64,000 bases of DNA from Arthrobacter ruber. Lineage in GTDB: Bacteria > Actinomycetota > Actinomycetes > Actinomycetales > Micrococcaceae. Every line of letters begins with the position of its first letter. The first letter of the stretch is position 1. The notes beneath the pieces were generated by a model. The model searched no databases. It had not been told where the DNA came from and saw only the letters and a list, made by a program, of their open reading frames with translations. Below are positions 1-7,741 of the stretch, piece after piece. Location: NCBI RefSeq assembly GCF_002954225.1, contig NZ_PPTH01000008.1:1-64000 (forward strand). Reading direction: 5' to 3'. The translations under genes were made by a program, and so were the position numbers.

Positions 1-115
1 CGCTGCTGCCCGTAGCCCCGGCGGACTCGGGAGATCCGGATGAGAAGCAGCCCGTCAGCGCGAGGCAGCTGATGGTCGAGACGGCGAAGAGGGCAAGGGA
101 GCGGCGGTGCGTCAT
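1..115 (-). CDS. Substrate-binding lipoprotein of a metal/peptide ABC transporter (partial, 5' end only)
   Basis: Only the first 38 codons lie in the window. They read as a lipoprotein signal peptide: Arg-rich start (THRRS), hydrophobic core, lipobox LTGC with Cys23, then a Ser/Gly/Pro-rich linker. The ATG at 115-113 overlaps the stop of the upstream MFS gene in an ATGA, so the two are translationally coupled. As the fourth gene of an operon with two oligopeptide/nickel-type ATPases, it is most likely the extracytoplasmic binding protein (SBP family 5, NikA/CntA-like). The signal peptide is seen. The family is inferred from context, because the mature domain is outside the window. Confidence 0.7.
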   Translation of the reverse strand, partial: MTHRRSLALFAVSTISCLALTGCFSSGSPESAGATGSS

Positions 116-1536
116 GGCTGAACCTTCTGATCGAGAACGGGCGGAAGAACCCGGGATGAGGAACGTGCGGGCGGTGCAGGACGTGCAGGAGCGGTCGGGA
201 GGAAGCGGGGCAGCAGCGCCGCGCTGAAAGTTGCCAGGAGGATCAGGAGGGCCCACCCGGCGGCACCGCCCAGGGTGTCGCGGAGGACACCGGTCAGGCT
301 GTTGCCAACCAGTACGGCGATGCCCCCGCAGCTGGCAAGGAGACCGTAATAGGCGCCCAAAGACCGTTGACCGGCGAAGCGGTGGACCTGCTGCATACCG
401 GCGGGGCCGACGAGCATATGCCCAACGGTGAGGAGTACAACGAAGACAATAGGTCCGGTCATCACCGGGAGCCCCGGTGCCAGGTTCATCCCGGTACTGC
501 CAAGCAGAGCGACCGCTAGGAAACTTGCCGCTACACAAGTGAAGCCTGCGCGTAGGGCAGTCCCCGGGCCGAGGCGGGTTGCCAGTGCCGATATCGGAAG
601 CTGCAACGCAATCGTCAGGACCGAGGCAATAGTGAAGAGGGCAGCCAACGATCCTGCGCCGGCTCCGTGGGCCTGGAGTTCGAGCGGCAATGAGAAGTAC
701 AGCTGGTTGTAGGCCAGAAGGTTCACACTGAACAGGGCAGCGAAGAAGACAAACCTGTGATCAAGCAGGCACGCAAAAGGCTGGCGGGCATGTGATCGGG
801 TCAGTTCAGCTTCAGCTTCAGGTTTCGAATCGATCCTTGCGGCAGCAATGTACTCGGGTAGAAGGACCCGGAGCGTAATCCCTACAACAAGGAAGAGAGC
901 GGCTGAAGTGACCGCGACTAGGGCAAAGCCAAACGGCTGTAGGGCGATGCCAAGCAGGGGTCCGGTAACCGCTCCAATTTCCCCGAACAGGACGAGCCAG
1001 GCAAAGAGATTTCGCTGCCGGGCAGGTTGGGCGTTGCTACTTTCCGCTTCCGGCACCCCTGTTGTCCCGTGGACGGCTGCAGGGTCGTTGGTGTTCCCTG
1101 CGCCGGTTTCTTTAAAAGTTCCTGGGGTGACCGCTGTGGTGCGGGCGCGATCGAGCGTCCCGATGAGTCCTTCGACAGCGGGGGAGAAGAAAGCGCCCCC
1201 GATACCTGTGAGTACGGCGCTGAGGAGAAAGGGCCAGAAACTATCGGAGAAGGCGAGGCCGAGGTAGCCGGTGGCGCGGACGATGCACCCCATGAGGATG
1301 CTGCGGCGTGGCCCCCAACGGTCGGCGATGACCCCGCCGAGGAGGAACATGCCCTGCTGGCTGAAAGTTCGGGCACCGAGGACGATGCCCACAGCGGTGG
1401 CGCTGAGACCTAGATCCTCGCTCATGACGAAGGCGAGAAAAGGTACAACCGCGTAGAAGCCGACGTTGAAGACCAGTTGCGTAGGTAGGAGCAGGGACGC
1501 CGAGACATGCTTGCTCGTGGGAGCGGGGAAAGTCAT
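112..1536 (-). CDS. MFS transporter, possible metallophore exporter
   Basis: A 474-residue major facilitator with about 12 hydrophobic segments and a motif-A-like loop (GVIADRWGPRR) between the second and third helices. It carries an unusual hydrophilic insertion of about 45 residues around residues 130-178, rich in Thr, Gly, Asn and Ala, between early helices. It sits between two ABC ATPases and a lipoprotein with ATGA overlaps on both sides. An MFS pump inside an oligopeptide/nickel-type ABC operon recalls the staphylococcal cnt locus, where CntE exports the opine metallophore that CntABCDF re-imports. Exporter of a small metallophore is therefore the favoured role; a drug or sugar exporter is not excluded. 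MFS membership is firm, the substrate is inference. Confidence 0.8.
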   Translation of the reverse strand: MTFPAPTSKHVSASLLLPTQLVFNVGFYAVVPFLAFVMSEDLGLSATAVGIVLGARTFSQQGMFLLGGVIADRWGPRRSILMGCIVRATGYLGLAFSDSFWPFLLSAVLTGIGGAFFSPAVEGLIGTLDRARTTAVTPGTFKETGAGNTNDPAAVHGTTGVPEAESSNAQPARQRNLFAWLVLFGEIGAVTGPLLGIALQPFGFALVAVTSAALFLVVGITLRVLLPEYIAAARIDSKPEAEAELTRSHARQPFACLLDHRFVFFAALFSVNLLAYNQLYFSLPLELQAHGAGAGSLAALFTIASVLTIALQLPISALATRLGPGTALRAGFTCVAASFLAVALLGSTGMNLAPGLPVMTGPIVFVVLLTVGHMLVGPAGMQQVHRFAGQRSLGAYYGLLASCGGIAVLVGNSLTGVLRDTLGGAAGWALLILLATFSAALLPRFLPTAPARPAPPARSSSRVLPPVLDQKVQP

Positions 1537-2348
1537 TGAGCGATGACACCCGGGGTCAGGCGTGCGGCATTGAGGGCACGGGTCACCTCGTGTTGTGGGG
1601 ACTCGAGAATCTGCTGGGTTGGTCCTTCCTCAACGATGCGCCCGTCTGACAGCACTGCAGTTCGCGTGCAAACCGTGGCGACGGCGTCGAGGTCGTGAGA
1701 GACGAACAACACACCCAGTCCCTGATCGCTGATCAGCATCTGTAGGACGCCGAGCACCTGATTGCGTAACGGCAGGTCCAGTCCGCTGACTGGTTCATCT
1801 GCGAGGAGGATCGCCGGGGATACCACCAGTGCACGGGCGATCGCCACCCGCTGGTTCTGCCCGCCGGAGAGTTGAAATGGCCGCTTGTCGGCCGCGGATG
1901 AGGGAAGCTCCACCCGGGCTAGCGCCTCCCGCACTCTCATCGAATGCTGGCCTTCCGCCTCCAGGCAGACGAGAGGTTCCCGAAGGAGCTGCTCGACGGT
2001 CATGCGGGGGTCAAGGCTACTGGCAGGATCCTGGGGTACGTACTGAACAGTGCGTCTGAATGCGCGCAGGGACTTCAAGGATCCGGGTCGGATGATGTGG
2101 TCCTGAAGAGTGACAGTGCCTGAATCTGGTGTCTCAAGGGCCAGCAGGGTGCGCAAGAGCGTCGACTTGCCCGATCCCGAACTGCCGACGAGTCCTATAC
2201 TTGTGCCACTGGACACCTGCAGGGAAATGCCGCGAAGGACCTCCCTACGGGTGCTACGGCGGAAAGTCCGACCGACCTGGTACACAGACAGTCGAATGTC
2301 TTCGGCTCTGAGGACCGCCACGCGATCTGATGTGTGGGTAATAATCAC
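1533..2348 (-). CDS. ABC transporter ATP-binding protein, NikE/DppF type
   Basis: A 271-residue nucleotide-binding domain. Walker A is GSSGSGKST, the signature is LSGGQNQR, Walker B is ILLADEP followed by SGLD, and the H-loop is in FVSHDLD. It lacks the long C-terminal oligopeptide extension of Dpp/Opp ATPases, which matches the shorter NikE/CntF class used for nickel or metallophores. It starts with GTG inside a GTGA overlap with the upstream ATPase and ends in an ATGA with the MFS gene, so it belongs to one tightly coupled operon. It should pair with the upstream ATPase to power a permease pair not in this window. The substrate class is inferred from size and the promoter box. Confidence 0.85.
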   Translation of the reverse strand: MIITHTSDRVAVLRAEDIRLSVYQVGRTFRRSTRREVLRGISLQVSSGTSIGLVGSSGSGKSTLLRTLLALETPDSGTVTLQDHIIRPGSLKSLRAFRRTVQYVPQDPASSLDPRMTVEQLLREPLVCLEAEGQHSMRVREALARVELPSSAADKRPFQLSGGQNQRVAIARALVVSPAILLADEPVSGLDLPLRNQVLGVLQMLISDQGLGVLFVSHDLDAVATVCTRTAVLSDGRIVEEGPTQQILESPQHEVTRALNAARLTPGVIAQ

Positions 2349-3130
2349 GCGGCTGCGTTGCTTCCGCGAGTGATCATCGGGCTGACGGGATGCTGTCCGG
2401 AGCGCAGAAGAGTTCGTGCCACAGGGTGGGCGGTTTCGCTCGTAAGGTGCTCGAAGGACCCGTGATCCAGGACAGCGCCTTCAGCGATAACTACTGCCCG
2501 GCTGCACAGCAACGCTGCCACTGCCACATCATGAGTGATGAGCAGGACCCCGGCTCCGGCTGCAGTCGCTCGCTGCAGGGCCCTGATGACGAGCTGCTGG
2601 GCTACGACATCGAGAGCAGTCGTTGGTTCATCAGCAATCAAAACAGCTGCGTGGCACGCAAGTGCCTGAACGATGCACACGCGTTGCCGCTGCCCGCCTG
2701 AAAGCTCCATCGGGAAACTTTGGAGAACGCGCCATGGGTCAGTGAAGCCCACTTCCTCCAACAGGGATGTCATCCACGCCATCGCTGCGGGCCGGGTGTG
2801 GGCCTTACCGGATCGCAGCAACACGGGAATGAGTTGGCGGTCAATCCGCACGAGGGGGTGAAGCGCAGTCAGTGAATCCTGGCGGATCGCAGACACTCCC
2901 GACCGACGCCTCACGGAGAGTGGGACCTCGTGGCCTTCGATCCTCAGATGCCCACTGACCTGCGCAGCGGCAGGCAAGGAACCAGTGAGCGCAGCCGCAG
3001 TGAGCGATTTACTTGATCCGGAGGCGCCAATCAGTGCCACAGCCTCCCCGGCGGCAACTGATAGCGAGACGTCGCCGACCAACGTCCGGTTCCCAATGCG
3101 CACTGATAAGCGCCTTAGGTCGAGACTCAT
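2345..3130 (-). CDS. ABC transporter ATP-binding protein, NikD/DppD type, first gene of operon
   Basis: About 261 residues, counted from the ATG at 3130-3128. This start is preferred over an upstream in-frame one at 3202 because AGGTGGGG lies just before it and a Fur/Zur-like box at 3150-3164 would otherwise be inside the gene. Signature LSGGQRQR, Walker B VLIADEP with TALD, and H-loop LITHDV are normal. Walker A reads GASGSSKS, with serine in place of the usual glycine before the lysine, which is unusual for an active subunit. No C-terminal oligopeptide extension is present, as in NikD. First gene of a four-gene overlapping operon for metal or metallophore uptake (inferred). Confidence 0.85.
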   Translation of the reverse strand: MSLDLRRLSVRIGNRTLVGDVSLSVAAGEAVALIGASGSSKSLTAAALTGSLPAAAQVSGHLRIEGHEVPLSVRRRSGVSAIRQDSLTALHPLVRIDRQLIPVLLRSGKAHTRPAAMAWMTSLLEEVGFTDPWRVLQSFPMELSGGQRQRVCIVQALACHAAVLIADEPTTALDVVAQQLVIRALQRATAAGAGVLLITHDVAVAALLCSRAVVIAEGAVLDHGSFEHLTSETAHPVARTLLRSGQHPVSPMITRGSNAAA

Positions 3131-3149
3131 AGCCTGCACCCCACCTGGT

Positions 3150-3164
3150 TGATAACGATTCTCA
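3150..3164. promoter_or_regulatory. Fur/Zur-like operator
   Basis: TGATAACGATTCTCA is a 15-bp imperfect palindrome of the TGA-AA-N-TT-TCA type used by Fur-family metalloregulators, Zur in particular. It lies 20 bp upstream of the preferred start of the ATPase gene. A second AT-rich stretch, TAATGATAATGA, follows at about 3178-3189 and could be a second half-site. Placement fits metal-dependent repression of the transport operon. Zur versus Fur cannot be decided by eye. Confidence 0.5.
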
Positions 3165-3902
3165 TCACTGCTGAGGGTAATGATAATGACTTCAGTTCTC
3201 AAAATCGTGACAAGATGGTGTGTTGGTCTGGCTCAAGCAGCCCACACCGAGGGGAGTGTTGATACCCATTGCAAAGGCGGCCGATCGATCCGATGCTCGA
3301 ACATGCACAGCACCTCCTGTGTACGGGTGAATACCGCGCGAAGCGGATTGTGCAGCAGCTCAGCGGGCGTCCCGGAGGCTCTCCCTATCTCTGGAAAGGT
3401 ACTGGGGTGGATCGATCTCGCACCGATGTGAGCGAATCAGGAACGCCGTAACGATGAAGGCTGAAGGTGCCCCTCCCCTGCGCGGCTTGGACCTGACTGG
3501 TTTAACGGTCGGGTCGAAACCTCCAACGACGTCCATCGCGCCCTGCATCGGTCGGAGCGAGGTTGCTTTTAGCGGACGCGATGACGATTCCGCCGAGCCA
3601 AGCCTGCTGGTTGGCACTGCCGAAACTCAATCTTTACTCTCACCAGCACTACCGCTGCCACCTATGTTGAGCACGCTGGGCTCAAGGTGATGACGGGCGA
3701 GCCGAACGGTGGCCTCACGGCCAATAACGATCGCCTTAACGGATCTTGAACGCCTCAGTCCTGAGGCGGAGAAAGCAGAGATTTCATCAACCACTAGCGG
3801 AGGATTGAAGCGGCAAGAGCCTTCGTCAACCACCTGTTCCAAAGTCGGAGAGCATCTTCCCCAGGCATCAGGGGTTTTGTAACACCACCGAGGCAACCTC
3901 AG
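3165..3902. other. Intergenic stretch with degenerate sequence, possible resolvase remnant at 3269-3400
   Basis: No intact gene is supported in these roughly 740 bases. On the plus strand a short reading frame at 3269-3451 contains a stretch resembling the C-terminal helix-turn-helix of serine resolvases (a helix with LLxTGxY, then RIVQQL). It appears frameshifted within the following GV-S/P turn and is followed by stops in every frame. The remaining open frames have no recognisable domains or ribosome-binding sites. Read as decayed mobile DNA separating the metal transport operon from the sugar operon; the resolvase reading is weak. Confidence 0.3.
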
Positions 3903-3937
3903 CGTCATGCGTCATGCGTCATGCGTCATGCGTCATG
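3903..3937. repeat. Five tandem copies of a 7-bp unit (CGTCATG)
   Basis: Five perfect back-to-back CGTCATG heptamers. The array overlaps the last codons and stop of the minus-strand SorC-family gene (stop at 3928-3926). Because seven is not a multiple of three, gain or loss of a unit inside the coding part would shift the frame and change the extreme C-terminus. Most of the array lies past the stop. Confidence 0.9.
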
Positions 3938-4879
3938 AAGCATCACATCAGCAAGGTCGACATCGACAATCAGCGAGGAGAAGATTCTGGACGCTGCGGC
4001 GGCTCGAACAGCGTCCGCCCTCTCGGATCCAGTAGCGAAGCCAATCACCTGACGAGCGCGCTGCAACTGCTGAAGACTGACACCTATGACTCGCCCGTCA
4101 AGTGGCGTGCTCACGGTCTTTCCTGAGGTGCCGATGAACAGGCCGGAGATCTCGGCGACCGCGCCGGCTTCAGCACATTGCACTCGTACGCTAGGGGAGA
4201 CCTTCTCCCACACAGCGGACTGCTCAGCCCGCCATGCCCCAATAGACACAACGGCTATGTCGAGCGAGTCCGCTCCGGCCAGAACGTCGGCTACGACAGG
4301 TTGGCGACGGAGATCTTGTGCCGTTTCGATTCGATCCACGACCAAGGGAGCGAATAGGGGATGGGTGGTGATGCCACTTCGGCGATCGAGTTGGGCCAAC
4401 AGCCGTCGAAAGGTTCCGCCACCTGTGGTGTCAAAGGCACCCGTCAACTGGACAACTGTGCATGAGGGTAGTGCTGCAAGGAGGTGAGCAGCCCGGTCAA
4501 GTGTTCGGGACCAGGAAATACCCACTGTCATGCCGGGTCGGATGTCGGTGGCCAACTGATCCAAGACGGCACCGCCGACGCGTTCGACGTGCAGTTCCCG
4601 AGCCGCTGGATCCCCCACGATACGAACGGTTTCGATGCCGAGGATCGACGCCAGCTCCATCTCGCGGGGAGCAGCCGGAGGCCGGGGATCGTGAACCTGG
4701 ATCGTGACGACGCCTGTAGCCAACGCACTCTCGAGCAACCGCGCGATGTGAAATCGGCTAAGACCAAACTTCGCTGCAATCTCAACTTTTGACTGCCCTT
4801 CAAGGTAGTACGCACGTGCCACGCCGGCCATCAGCACTTGCTGCTGCAGGGGTTCTTTCGGTGGTCTTGAGCTGCTCAC
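3926..4879 (-). CDS. SorC-family sugar-responsive transcriptional regulator
   Basis: About 317 residues from a GTG at 4879-4877, chosen because AAGGAG sits five bases upstream and the resulting length matches the family. The N-terminus holds a helix-turn-helix (KVEIAAKFGLSRFHIARLLESA, roughly residues 29-50). The rest is the SorC sugar-phosphate-binding domain (VGISWSRTL, VVQLTGAF, FIGTSGKTV and similar). Divergently transcribed from the kinase-led sugar operon starting at 5066, so it is probably its local regulator responding to a phosphorylated intermediate. An inverted repeat (4903-4918) just upstream could be an autoregulatory site. Its 3' end runs into a heptamer repeat. Family assignment is strong; effector unknown. 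Confidence 0.87.
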   Translation of the reverse strand: MSSSRPPKEPLQQQVLMAGVARAYYLEGQSKVEIAAKFGLSRFHIARLLESALATGVVTIQVHDPRPPAAPREMELASILGIETVRIVGDPAARELHVERVGGAVLDQLATDIRPGMTVGISWSRTLDRAAHLLAALPSCTVVQLTGAFDTTGGGTFRRLLAQLDRRSGITTHPLFAPLVVDRIETAQDLRRQPVVADVLAGADSLDIAVVSIGAWRAEQSAVWEKVSPSVRVQCAEAGAVAEISGLFIGTSGKTVSTPLDGRVIGVSLQQLQRARQVIGFATGSERADAVRAAAASRIFSSLIVDVDLADVMLHDA

Positions 4880-4902
4880 TTCCACTCCTTCGGTCGCTCG
4901 TA

Positions 4903-4918
4903 TGAGCATACTTGCTCA
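4903..4918. promoter_or_regulatory. Inverted repeat TGAGCA-N4-TGCTCA, candidate SorC operator
   Basis: Perfect 6-bp arms with a 4-bp spacer, 24 bp upstream of the preferred regulator start and within the divergent promoter region. The core TGAGC recurs in the palindrome at 5041-5052 next to the kinase start, which suggests two related sites for one regulator. Confidence 0.45.
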
Positions 4919-5040
4919 GATGTAAAAACGCTTCTAATCTCCTCTAGAGACCTGAATCACTCTCATGGATCAGCCACCAGCATCGGAATGAGCTTGATCA
5001 TCAGCCGCAACGGCCATGACTGAGTAAGTGTGAATGTTCA

Positions 5041-5052
5041 TTTGAGCTCAAA
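5041..5052. promoter_or_regulatory. Palindrome TTTGAGCTCAAA overlapping the kinase ribosome-binding region
   Basis: A perfect 12-bp palindrome that runs directly into AAGAGGAG, the ribosome-binding site of the FGGY kinase gene. Binding here would block transcription start or early elongation of the operon. It shares TTGAGC/TGAGC with the repeat at 4903-4918. Operator function is inference. Confidence 0.4.
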
Positions 5053-5065
5053 GAGGAGTAGCGCG

Positions 5066-6523
5066 GTGAGTTTTTATGCCGGTGTGGACAGCTCTACCCA
5101 ATCTACGAAGGTCGTCTTGTATGACCAGAGCGGACTTCCGGTAGGGGCAGGATCGGCTCCCCACACGCCCACCTTCCCCCCCGTCAGTGAGCAGGATCCG
5201 GAATCATGGTGGCAGGCGCTGATTGCAGCACTTGGCCGGGCCGCTGAGGATGCAGGTGTCGACTTGGCGGACGTGCAGGCCATTAGCGTTGCAGCGCAGT
5301 GCCACGGATTGGTTGCACTGGATGCCCGGGGGAGAGTCCTCCGGGCAGCGAAATTGTGGAACGACACGACTTCAGCGCCGCAGATGCAGCGTCTTCTCGA
5401 TCGTCTGGGCCCTGCTGAATGGGCGCAGCGGGTGGGGTCGGTACCGACTAGCGCCTTTACTGTCTCCAAGCTGCTGTGGCTTCAGGAGAATGATCCGGGC
5501 TCGTTCCGGTCCCTGGGTTCGGTTCTTCTTCCACATGACTGGTTGACCTGGCGGATGACCGGTCAGCGAGTTACGGATCGCTCCGAGGCCAGCGGAACCG
5601 GGTATTTTGATGCGAGCCGTGGAACTTATGACTTGGATATTCTCTCTCTGATCGACCCGGCCACGGACTGGGAGCCCCTGCTTCCTGCTGTTCTAGGGCC
5701 GACCACGGCTGCGGGTGTTATCACCGAGGAAGCGGCGCGGGACCTTGGGTTACGCCCTGGGACCCTCGTGGGTCCCGGCGCAGGGGACCAGCACGCCAGC
5801 GCCCTGGGTTTAGGCGTTGGTACCGAAGACGTCGCCTATTCCTTTGGGACTTCCGGTGTCGTCTTCTCAACCAGCGCGAACCCTGTTCGAGATGCTGCGG
5901 GAATCATCGATGGCGTGGCCGACGCTGCTGGCGGATACCTTCCCCTGGTCAGCACCCTGAACGCGGCTCGCGTGGGTGACAGGTTTGCCTCCTGGCTCAA
6001 CGTCAACCACGCGGAACTGAGCGATCTGGCGCTGAATGCATCTACCAAGAATCTGCCGGTTCTGGTGGCCTACCTCGACGGGGAGAGGAAGCCCAACCTC
6101 CCTGCAGCAACGGGAACTTTGGCGGGTTTGACAACAAGTACGACGCGGGAGCAAATCGCTCGGGCGGCCATCGAGGGCGTCATCTTCGGCCTGCTTCGGG
6201 GCGAACACGCGCTACGCAACGCCGGCGTGCCCCTTGCGGGACGCACGATCGTCACCGGGGGAGCGTCACGTTCTTTCGCCTATCCCCAGCTGTTGGCGGA
6301 TCTCGCTCAACGTCCTGTGTACGTGTCGGATGCATTCGAACCCGTCGCTGCAGGAGCCGCCATCCAAGCAGCGGCATGCTTCCAAAATAAGGACATCAGC
6401 GAGGTCCGTGATGCATGGGCCGCACCCGCGCACCTGGCTGCCGAACCACGACCCGACAATGAATCCGAAGACCGCTTCCTCCGGTATCTGGCCGCCAGCG
6501 AAGCGAACAGGGGTGACGGATGA
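5066..6523 (+). CDS. FGGY-family carbohydrate kinase, xylulokinase-like
   Basis: About 485 residues from GTG at 5066, preceded by AAGAGGAG; a start at 5030 would lack a ribosome-binding site. N-terminal FGGY domain with the phosphate-binding motif DSSTQSTKVVLYD; conserved LLPHDWLTWRMTG and TDRSEASGTGYFD; C-terminal domain with GAGDQHASALG, YSFGTSG and IVTGGASRS. This layout matches D-xylulokinase, which phosphorylates a ketose at the terminal carbon. First gene of the operon, overlapping the epimerase by 4 bp. With a hexuloisomerase downstream, the true substrate may be a ketohexose or rare ketose rather than xylulose, so no symbol is given. Confidence 0.88.
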   Translation: MSFYAGVDSSTQSTKVVLYDQSGLPVGAGSAPHTPTFPPVSEQDPESWWQALIAALGRAAEDAGVDLADVQAISVAAQCHGLVALDARGRVLRAAKLWNDTTSAPQMQRLLDRLGPAEWAQRVGSVPTSAFTVSKLLWLQENDPGSFRSLGSVLLPHDWLTWRMTGQRVTDRSEASGTGYFDASRGTYDLDILSLIDPATDWEPLLPAVLGPTTAAGVITEEAARDLGLRPGTLVGPGAGDQHASALGLGVGTEDVAYSFGTSGVVFSTSANPVRDAAGIIDGVADAAGGYLPLVSTLNAARVGDRFASWLNVNHAELSDLALNASTKNLPVLVAYLDGERKPNLPAATGTLAGLTTSTTREQIARAAIEGVIFGLLRGEHALRNAGVPLAGRTIVTGGASRSFAYPQLLADLAQRPVYVSDAFEPVAAGAAIQAAACFQNKDISEVRDAWAAPAHLAAEPRPDNESEDRFLRYLAASEANRGDG

Positions 6524-7173
6524 GCCGCCTCACCACCGTCGCAGCTGAACGGCATGTCCTACTCTCCGGAAGTCTCCTCGCTGTCCTACCGGAGAAGAGA
6601 CTTGCTGCCGCCGAGTATCTCGCGCAGCACAACCACTGGGTCCATGTTGATGTCATCGAAGGGACTTTCCGGGGACAGGCTGGAATTAGTCTGACTGAGC
6701 TCGAACACCTCACGACTGTCAGGCACGTTCTAGACATTCATCTCATGGTGGACGACCCTGCGGATATCATTCCCCGCCTGCCCGTGCGGCCGCGACGACT
6801 CACAATCCAGATCCGCGACCTTTCCGACGTCGCTCACTTAATGAAGGTTGGCCGAATCGCGGCGAGCGAAGTGTGGATAGCTGTCGAGGAAGTAACCCCC
6901 CGACACGTGGTGCATCTGACGGAACTAGAACCCGACGGGGTGCTGGTCATGTTGACTCCTCCTGGTAGCCCCGGGCACGCAGCAGACATTGATCGTCTGG
7001 CCCACGTACGCCTGATCCACTCAGCGCAGCTGCAGGTGGGTGTCGATGGTGGGATCACTGGCGACAATCTCGGCCAGGCCGCCGACTCCGGTATCACCTA
7101 CGCGGTCTCAGGTCGGGCATTTTTCGATGAACTACATCAGGAGGCACCCCATGGCAGCAGTGTCACCCAGTAA
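6520..7173 (+). CDS. Ribulose-phosphate 3-epimerase-like TIM-barrel enzyme
   Basis: A 217-residue beta/alpha-barrel protein that keeps the RPE metal ligands: His and Asp in HVDVIEG, His in DIHLMV and Asp in GVDGGI. The phosphate loop is near VSGRAFF. Sequence between these motifs is divergent from housekeeping RPE (for example VLVMLTPPGSPGH instead of the usual MTVNPGFGGQ), so it may act on a different ketose phosphate, such as a 6-phosphohexulose as in AlsE. Starts in an ATGA overlap with the kinase stop; its 3' end overlaps the hexuloisomerase start by 23 bp, indicating tight coupling. Fold assignment is strong, substrate inferred. Confidence 0.8.
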   Translation: MSRLTTVAAERHVLLSGSLLAVLPEKRLAAAEYLAQHNHWVHVDVIEGTFRGQAGISLTELEHLTTVRHVLDIHLMVDDPADIIPRLPVRPRRLTIQIRDLSDVAHLMKVGRIAASEVWIAVEEVTPRHVVHLTELEPDGVLVMLTPPGSPGHAADIDRLAHVRLIHSAQLQVGVDGGITGDNLGQAADSGITYAVSGRAFFDELHQEAPHGSSVTQ

Positions 7174-7687
7174 TGCCCTGCAGATTGTTGCCAGCGAGCT
7201 CGCGACGGCGCTCGTCATCGACACCCAACAACTCGACGCTGTCACCGCCGAGCTCGCCAACACGAATCGGCGATGGTTCACCGCTGGTCAGGGACGCAGC
7301 GGGCTCGTTGCCGCGATGACGGCCATGCGCCTGATGCATCTGGGTTACGACACTCACCTCGTCGGCGAGTCGACGGCACCGTCAATACGAAGCGGGAACG
7401 GAATCATCGTGTTCTCACGCTCTGGAGGAACACCCATCAGCGTGTCTCAGGCGCGCACCGCTAAGAACGAGGGGGCAGTAGTCCTGGCCATCACCGAGAA
7501 TGCCGATTCTGACTTGACCCGTTTAGCCACCGCTGTGCTTCAGGTGCCATCGGGTCCCTCCCAGCAGTTCGGTGGCAGCCGCTTCGAGCAATCATCTCTG
7601 GTGATCTCCGATGCGATCGTCCTAGCTCTCGCTTCGCGAAACGGTCACCACCAGGAGATGCAGTACCGGCACACCAACCTTCACTAG
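7151..7687 (+). CDS. hxlB: SIS-domain 6-phospho-3-hexuloisomerase-like protein
   Basis: About 178 residues from the ATG at 7151, which has CAGGAGG 6-12 bases upstream; longer in-frame starts would duplicate the epimerase end. The sequence follows the PHI family closely: GQGRSGLVAAMTAMRLMHLGY, VGESTAPSI, IIVFSRSGGTPISV (SIS core), RFEQSSLVISDAIVL, and the terminal MQYRHTNL. PHI interconverts D-arabino-3-hexulose 6-phosphate and fructose 6-phosphate in the ribulose monophosphate pathway. No hexulose-phosphate synthase is next to it; its partner here is an RPE-like epimerase, which suggests a sugar-catabolic rather than formaldehyde-fixing role. Symbol by family, not proven function. Confidence 0.8.
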   Translation: MAAVSPSNALQIVASELATALVIDTQQLDAVTAELANTNRRWFTAGQGRSGLVAAMTAMRLMHLGYDTHLVGESTAPSIRSGNGIIVFSRSGGTPISVSQARTAKNEGAVVLAITENADSDLTRLATAVLQVPSGPSQQFGGSRFEQSSLVISDAIVLALASRNGHHQEMQYRHTNLH

Positions 7688-7741
7688 CCACTTTCGTGAG
7701 GCCACCCTGGCCATCAACACCTAAACCGAAAAGGAAAGTAC

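Noticed and set aside
3627-3908. 93-codon minus-strand frame in the gap before the SorC gene
   Set aside because: No domain or ribosome-binding site; it runs into the heptamer repeats.
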